From Ligilactobacillus ubinensis (GTDB taxonomy: Bacteria > Bacillota > Bacilli > Lactobacillales > Lactobacillaceae): DNA of 64,000 nt. The stretch is taken from NCBI RefSeq assembly GCF_024160875.1, contig NZ_JAIULA010000001.1, forward strand, positions 124,001 through 188,000, in the 5' to 3' direction. The notes beneath the pieces are model-generated. The model was not told the origin of the DNA. It worked only from the letters and a program-made list of their open reading frames with translations, and ran no database searches. The position numbers and the translations under genes were made by a program. Shown piece after piece: positions 59,640-64,000 of the stretch; positions within the stretch are counted from its first letter, which is position 1; every line of letters starts with the position of its first letter.

Positions 59640-60530
59640 ATGAAAAAAGGAACAGTATTAGGTATGCTTGCACTATCATTGATATTAGCTGGATGTGGGA
59701 ATAACAGCTCAAAATCAAGTGCTTCAACAAGTACAAGTAGGACAAGCGCAGTTAAGAGTGACAAGAAAAGTTCTACTACTGCTAGTAGTAAGGTGAGTTC
59801 TAATAGTGTAGTGAGTTCTACGAGTTCTAATTCAAGTTCTAACGAAGCAACTTCCTCTTCTACTAGTTATAGCAGTAGTACCAGTGTATCCCAAAAGACA
59901 AATGTACAGAGATTAGCACAATTCAATGCGACATTAAAAAGCAACATGGGTACAGGAATTATTCTTCCTAATAACCCGGGTTATAGTAATGAAAATCAAA
60001 AAGTAAATGTTTGGTATGAGGGAAATGCAGCAAACTTTACTATTTATTATAGTTCTGATTCTAACGGGCAAGAATTTAATGCAACTAACTTAAAAAATGT
60101 TACTAGTTATGCGACATTTACGAAGAAAACATATGCGACAGCTAGCCAAGCGCAAAGTGCAGTTAACTATCGCACAATCGATACAAATAATGGATTACCA
60201 ACCGTTAATTTGGGTTATAGATTGACGGGGACAATTGATTCTGGTGCAGGTCAAAAGTATCTACAATGGAATGAAGGTAGGTGGTCTTTTACAGTTCATG
60301 CAACAGCAGTTAATAATGAAGATCCAACAGCAACCGCGAAGACAGTTGTTTCGTTGTTAGAGGAGTACTATTTGCCAGCGCCTAACACACAAGGCTCAGG
60401 ATCATTCAATGTGGCAGTATCAAATGATCAGTTAAATCAAACTTTAACATGGCAAAATAACAATGTTGTCTATACAATACGTGCTAACAGTATTGATACT
60501 TTAATTAGAATGGCAGCAACAGTAAAATAA
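59640..60530 (+). CDS. Lipoprotein with long Ser/Thr-rich linker
   Basis: 296 residues. Lipobox LILAGC gives Cys19 as lipid anchor. Residues about 22-85 are nearly all Ser, Thr, Ala, Asn and Lys, a low-complexity linker reaching into the wall. The folded part (about 90-296) has WYEGNAANFTIYY and LQWNEGRWSFTVHAT segments and predicted beta strands; I do not recognise the family. GGGGATAG precedes the ATG, and an extended -10 lies just upstream. The Ser-rich linker is the type of segment modified by GtfA/GtfB. Coming after ndh it could be linked to respiration, but it has its own promoter and terminator. Confidence 0.85.
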   Translation: MKKGTVLGMLALSLILAGCGNNSSKSSASTSTSRTSAVKSDKKSSTTASSKVSSNSVVSSTSSNSSSNEATSSSTSYSSSTSVSQKTNVQRLAQFNATLKSNMGTGIILPNNPGYSNENQKVNVWYEGNAANFTIYYSSDSNGQEFNATNLKNVTSYATFTKKTYATASQAQSAVNYRTIDTNNGLPTVNLGYRLTGTIDSGAGQKYLQWNEGRWSFTVHATAVNNEDPTATAKTVVSLLEEYYLPAPNTQGSGSFNVAVSNDQLNQTLTWQNNNVVYTIRANSIDTLIRMAATVK

Positions 60531-60569
60531 GGTTATTAAAATGGTATAAGAAGTGCAAGGTAGTTTTTA

Positions 60570-60619
60570 AAATCTGTTATCAAAGGTTGAAATAATCTTT
60601 GACAACAGATTTATTTTTA
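60570..60619 (+). terminator. Terminator after the lipoprotein gene
   Basis: AAATCTGTTATCAAAG (60570-60585) with CTTTGACAACAGATTT (60598-60613), followed by a T-rich run. Confidence 0.9.
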
Positions 60620-60809
60620 TCAATAAAAATTACTAATTTAATTTATCTAAATAGATGTTGAATATGAAGTGTTTAAGATATAGAAAAGTAAAATAATTTT
60701 GTAGCATAAATAGAAAAGACAGTGTATTATTCTATGGGGTATAAATAAAATGGCATAGATAAAACTAAAAGGTAGTTGCAGTATGCTTAATAATGAAGGA
60801 GGTTAGATT

Positions 60810-61898
60810 TTGAAACAACCAATTATTTCGTTTAAAAATGTTATGAAAACTTATGATGGCGATGTGAAAGTTTTGAAGAATATTAGTTTTGATATCGAGG
60901 AGGGTAAGTTTTACACGTTGCTTGGGCCATCTGGTTGCGGAAAAACAACAATTCTTCGGATGATCGCAGGTTTTTCAGAGCCAACGAAGGGCGATATTTA
61001 TTTTGAAGGCAAACGGATTAATGAGATATCTTCAAATAAAAGACAAGTGAATACAGTCTTTCAAGATTATGCATTGTTTCCACATATGAATGTATTTGAG
61101 AATATTGCATTTGGCTTGAAAGTAAAGCACTTGCCCAAAAAACAAATTGAGCAAAAGGTAAAAGAAGCATTGAAGATGGTTCGATTGGATGGTTATGAAA
61201 AGCGCGGGATCAATGAAATGTCAGGCGGACAAAAACAGCGTGTTGCGATTGCACGGGCGATTGCAAATGAACCTAAGGTATTGCTGTTAGATGAGCCGTT
61301 ATCAGCGTTAGATCACAAGTTACGAACAGATATGCAATACGAATTGCGTGAATTACAGCAACGTTTAGGAATAACCTTTATTTTCGTAACGCATGATCAA
61401 GAAGAAGCATTGGCTATGAGTGATGAAATTTTCGTTGTTAATGATGGACTAATCGTTCAAAGTGGGACGCCAGTTGACATCTATGATGAGCCTATTAATC
61501 ATTATGTTGCTGATTTTATTGGAGAAAGCAATATTGTTGATGGTGTAATGATAAAAGATGAATTGGTTGAATTTGTTGGCCACCAATTTACTTGCGTTGA
61601 TAGTGGAATGCGTTCTAACGAACCAGTTGAAGTAGTTTTGCGACCAGAAGATTTAACTTTAACGGATTTAGCACACGGAAAACTGCAGGTAAAGGTTGAT
61701 ACGCAGCTGTTTAGAGGTGTTTACTATGAAATTATTTGTTACGATGAAGCGGGCAATGAATGGATGGTACATTCAACGCGTAAATCAGTTCCACAAACGG
61801 TGTGTGGGCTTGATTTTGAACCAGAGGCAATTCATGTCATGCGTTTCAATGAATCAGAAGAAGACTTTGATGCACGTTTAGAAAGCTACGAAGAATAA
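60810..61898 (+). CDS. potA: Spermidine/putrescine ABC importer, ATPase
   Basis: 362 residues. Walker [10 protein letters not shown] (39-47), signature MSGGQKQR (137-144), Walker B VLLLDEP (157-163) and a C-terminal TOBE-like domain with LRPEDLTL. The start is TTG at 60810, seven bases after AAGGAGG. It energises PotB and PotC encoded downstream. The usual murB gene found before potA in many lactobacilli is absent here. Confidence 0.95.
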   Translation: MKQPIISFKNVMKTYDGDVKVLKNISFDIEEGKFYTLLGPSGCGKTTILRMIAGFSEPTKGDIYFEGKRINEISSNKRQVNTVFQDYALFPHMNVFENIAFGLKVKHLPKKQIEQKVKEALKMVRLDGYEKRGINEMSGGQKQRVAIARAIANEPKVLLLDEPLSALDHKLRTDMQYELRELQQRLGITFIFVTHDQEEALAMSDEIFVVNDGLIVQSGTPVDIYDEPINHYVADFIGESNIVDGVMIKDELVEFVGHQFTCVDSGMRSNEPVEVVLRPEDLTLTDLAHGKLQVKVDTQLFRGVYYEIICYDEAGNEWMVHSTRKSVPQTVCGLDFEPEAIHVMRFNESEEDFDARLESYEE

Positions 61899-61910
61899 AG
61901 AGGACAAACT

Positions 61911-62717
61911 ATGAAAAAAGTTCAGACATTATTTGCAATTCCTTACTTTTTATGGTTGCTATTATTTGTTTTTGCACCTGTTGCACTAATTGTTTTTTAT
62001 TCTTTTTTAAATACGAGCGGCCAATTTACGTTACAGAATTATGATAGTTATTTTACATCAGGTAAGTATCTAATAATGACATTTAATTCGGTTTGGTATG
62101 CTTTTTTGATAACTTTAATAACATTGATTATTAGCTATCCGACGGCATATTTTTTGACCAAATTAAAACATAAAGATTTATGGTTATTACTTATAATCTT
62201 GCCAACTTGGATAAATTTATTGCTCAAAGCATATGCATTTATTGGGATTTTTGGAATCCATGGAGGGGTAAACAAATTTTTGGAATTTTTTGGATTTGCA
62301 CCGCATCAAATTTTATTTACAGATTTTAGCTTTATTGTGGTTGCGATGTATATTGAATTGCCATTTATGATAATCCCGATTTTTAATGCATTAGAAGAGT
62401 TAAATCCTTCCTTATTATCAGCAAGTCATGATTTAGGCGCTAATAATATCCAGACATTTATAAAAGTTGTTTTACCACTGTCAATGAATGGTGTTAAAAG
62501 TGGTATTCAGGCAGTATTCATTCCTTCATTATCCTTGTTTATGTTAACGCGTTTGATTGGCGGAAATCGAGTAATTACATTGGGAACAGCGATTGAGGAA
62601 CATTTCTTAGTTACACAAAATTGGGGAATGGGTTCGACAATAGGGGTTGTTTTGATTATTGCAATGATTATTGTCATGATACTGACGGGTGAAAAGAAGA
62701 AAAGAGGGGGACAGTAA
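61911..62717 (+). CDS. potB: Spermidine/putrescine ABC importer, permease PotB
   Basis: 268 residues with six helices. The ATPase-contact motif of MetI-like permeases is ALEELNPSLLSASHDLGANN (within residues 160-182). It sits 12 bases after potA with AGAGGA before the ATG, and forms the membrane channel with PotC. Confidence 0.94.
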   Translation: MKKVQTLFAIPYFLWLLLFVFAPVALIVFYSFLNTSGQFTLQNYDSYFTSGKYLIMTFNSVWYAFLITLITLIISYPTAYFLTKLKHKDLWLLLIILPTWINLLLKAYAFIGIFGIHGGVNKFLEFFGFAPHQILFTDFSFIVVAMYIELPFMIIPIFNALEELNPSLLSASHDLGANNIQTFIKVVLPLSMNGVKSGIQAVFIPSLSLFMLTRLIGGNRVITLGTAIEEHFLVTQNWGMGSTIGVVLIIAMIIVMILTGEKKKRGGQ

Positions 62718-62720
62718 AAA

Positions 62721-63548
62721 ATGAAAAAGTTTAAATGGTCTAATCTGTATTTACTGTTTGTTTTTATCTTCTTATATATTCCAATCGCCTATTTAATCGT
62801 CTATTCATTTAGTGCGGGTAACTCGATGAGTGGATTTACTGGCTTTTCGCTGAAACATTTTTATACGTTATTTAGTGATACTCGCTTAATAATTATTTTA
62901 CTAAATACGTTTATGTTAGCTTTTTTATCTTCATTAATAGCAACCCTCATCGGTATTTTTGGGGCCATGAACATTTATTATATGAAAAAAAGAACGACAC
63001 GAATGATGATGTTATCAGCTAATAATATTTTGATGGTTTCCCCAGATGTTATTATTGGGGCTAGTTTTCTAATTTTCTTTACAGGCCTAGGGAGTCTTTT
63101 CCCAGGGTTTGGGTTAGGTTTTACAACTGTTTTACTATCACATATTGCGTTTAGCATACCAATAGTTGTGTTGATGGTACTGCCCAAATTAAGAGAAATG
63201 AATGATTCCATGGTTTGGGCAGCGTATGATCTAGGTGCTAATAATTGGCAAATCTTAAATAGAATCATTTTGCCATACCTTACTCCAGGTATTATTGCTG
63301 GATACTTTATGGCTTTCACGTATTCTTTGGATGATTTTGCGGTAACTTTTTTTGTTACTGGTAATGGGTTTACCACTCTTTCTGTGGAAATATATTCACG
63401 TGCGCGGCAAGGGATAAGTTTAGAAATAAATGCTTTAAGTGCACTGGTTTTTCTTTTCTCATTGATTTTAGTCGTTGGGTATTATTTTATTAGTAAAGAT
63501 AATATGCCGCGAAAAAACAAAAAGGAAAGGAAGAGTCTCAATAGATGA
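62721..63548 (+). CDS. potC: Spermidine/putrescine ABC importer, permease PotC
   Basis: 275 residues with six helices; the coupling motif reads MNDSMVWAAYDLGANNWQIL. The start follows the potB stop by three bases and GAGGGGG lies in the end of potB. Its end overlaps potD by four bases (ATGA). Confidence 0.94.
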   Translation: MKKFKWSNLYLLFVFIFLYIPIAYLIVYSFSAGNSMSGFTGFSLKHFYTLFSDTRLIIILLNTFMLAFLSSLIATLIGIFGAMNIYYMKKRTTRMMMLSANNILMVSPDVIIGASFLIFFTGLGSLFPGFGLGFTTVLLSHIAFSIPIVVLMVLPKLREMNDSMVWAAYDLGANNWQILNRIILPYLTPGIIAGYFMAFTYSLDDFAVTFFVTGNGFTTLSVEIYSRARQGISLEINALSALVFLFSLILVVGYYFISKDNMPRKNKKERKSLNR

Positions 63549-64000
63549 AAAAATTAAGAGCGCTATTTATAGGAATTGTTAGCATTATTTTAATTTTGCT
63601 GTTGGGATCATATGAATTAAATAAATCTACAGGACAGTCCGGTGACAAAGTTCTAAATATTTATAATTGGGGCGATTACATTGATCCAACATTGATTACA
63701 AAGTTTGAAAAGGAAACGGGTTATAAAGTCAATTATGAAACCTTTGATTCTAATGAAGCGATGTATACAAAAATTCAACAAGGAGGTACAGATTACGATA
63801 TAACTGTACCAAGTGACTATATGGTTGAAAAGATGCGCAAAGCTCATATGCTGACGCGTTTAGACAAAAGTAAACTACCTAATTTGAAATATATTGGAAA
63901 AAGTTACTTAAACAAAAGCTTTGATCCAAATAACAGCTATTCAGTTCCTTATTTTTGGGGAACATTAGGAATTGTGTATAATGACAAGTATTATAAAGAA
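63545..64000 (+). CDS. potD: Spermidine/putrescine-binding protein PotD, cut by right edge
   Basis: 152 codons are visible. An N-terminal hydrophobic helix (about residues 6-22) is followed by NIYNWGDYIDPTLITKFEKE, a hallmark of PotD/PotF receptors, and YDITVPSDYMVEKM. The helix ends LLLGSYELN and has no lipobox cysteine, so it would stay as a membrane-anchored, not lipid-anchored, receptor. AGGAAAGGAAG lies inside the end of potC. Roughly the last 200 residues are missing by family length. Confidence 0.93.
   Translation, partial: MKKLRALFIGIVSIILILLLGSYELNKSTGQSGDKVLNIYNWGDYIDPTLITKFEKETGYKVNYETFDSNEAMYTKIQQGGTDYDITVPSDYMVEKMRKAHMLTRLDKSKLPNLKYIGKSYLNKSFDPNNSYSVPYFWGTLGIVYNDKYYKE

Noticed and set aside
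57468-60530. Extracellular electron transfer locus (Ndh2, DmkA, DmkB, lipoprotein)
   Set aside because: NDH is only 402 residues without the extra membrane part, eetA, eetB and fmnB are missing, and cydABDC is next to it, so a normal aerobic chain fits better.

Overview
The window reads as chromosomal DNA of a low-GC Gram-positive lactic acid bacterium, most likely a member of the Lactobacillaceae. Reasons: AT-rich codon use, strong AGGAGG ribosome sites, a LAB-type glutamate decarboxylase ending in YGFTH, a class II GalT, an SLC45-type maltose carrier, and respiratory genes without any haem biosynthesis. I see no rRNA, tRNA, insertion sequence, prophage or CRISPR array. The genus cannot be fixed from the sequence alone.

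Layout. 1-9.1 kb: galactoside module with a divergent LacI-type regulator (cut by the left edge), alpha-galactosidase, single-chain LacZ, galK and galT; the two promoters carry similar operators placed just after the start point. 9.2-11.1 kb: gadB and an unknown small gene on the minus strand. 11.3-20.3 kb: a branched-chain amino-acid operon (leader peptide/attenuator, ilvB, ilvC, ilvA, an ABC ATPase, ridA, ilvD, a BASS-family carrier); no ilvN is present. 20.4-28.3 kb: 6-phospho-beta-glucosidase, a 57-residue protein, an orphan GtfA/GtfB protein O-glycosyltransferase pair, an amidase and an aminotransferase. 28.4-32.7 kb: GH13 glucosidase, SLC45 carrier and divergent LacI regulator with a perfect cre. 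32.7-36.8 kb: beta-hydroxyacid dehydrogenase, TetR, an alpha5-type ArsR metal sensor and a divergent P1B ATPase. 36.9-42.8 kb: nucleoside hydrolase and a BMP-type nucleoside ABC importer. 43-46.1 kb: an EEP-family phosphatase candidate behind a cre-like site, a DJ-1 protein, and an isoleucine-type T-box reading into a 2-keto-4-pentenoate hydratase-family enzyme. 46.1-60.5 kb: respiratory block (menI-like, menB, menE, cydABDC, polyprenyl diphosphate synthase, menA, type II NADH dehydrogenase, a Ser-rich lipoprotein). 60.8 kb to the right edge: potABCD, with potD cut.

How the parts work together. The sugar genes are compact uptake/hydrolysis units under LacI and CcpA-like control. The ilv operon makes 2-keto acids from threonine and pyruvate, with RidA clearing the enamine made by IlvA. 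The men/cyd/ndh block supplies a short chain from NADH through (demethyl)menaquinone to cytochrome bd, which would need haem from outside. The most interesting regulatory points are two different isoleucine-sensing devices in one window (a leader-peptide attenuator on ilv and an Ile T-box on an enzyme with no known link to isoleucine), and a pair of related structured intergenic elements 11 kb apart.
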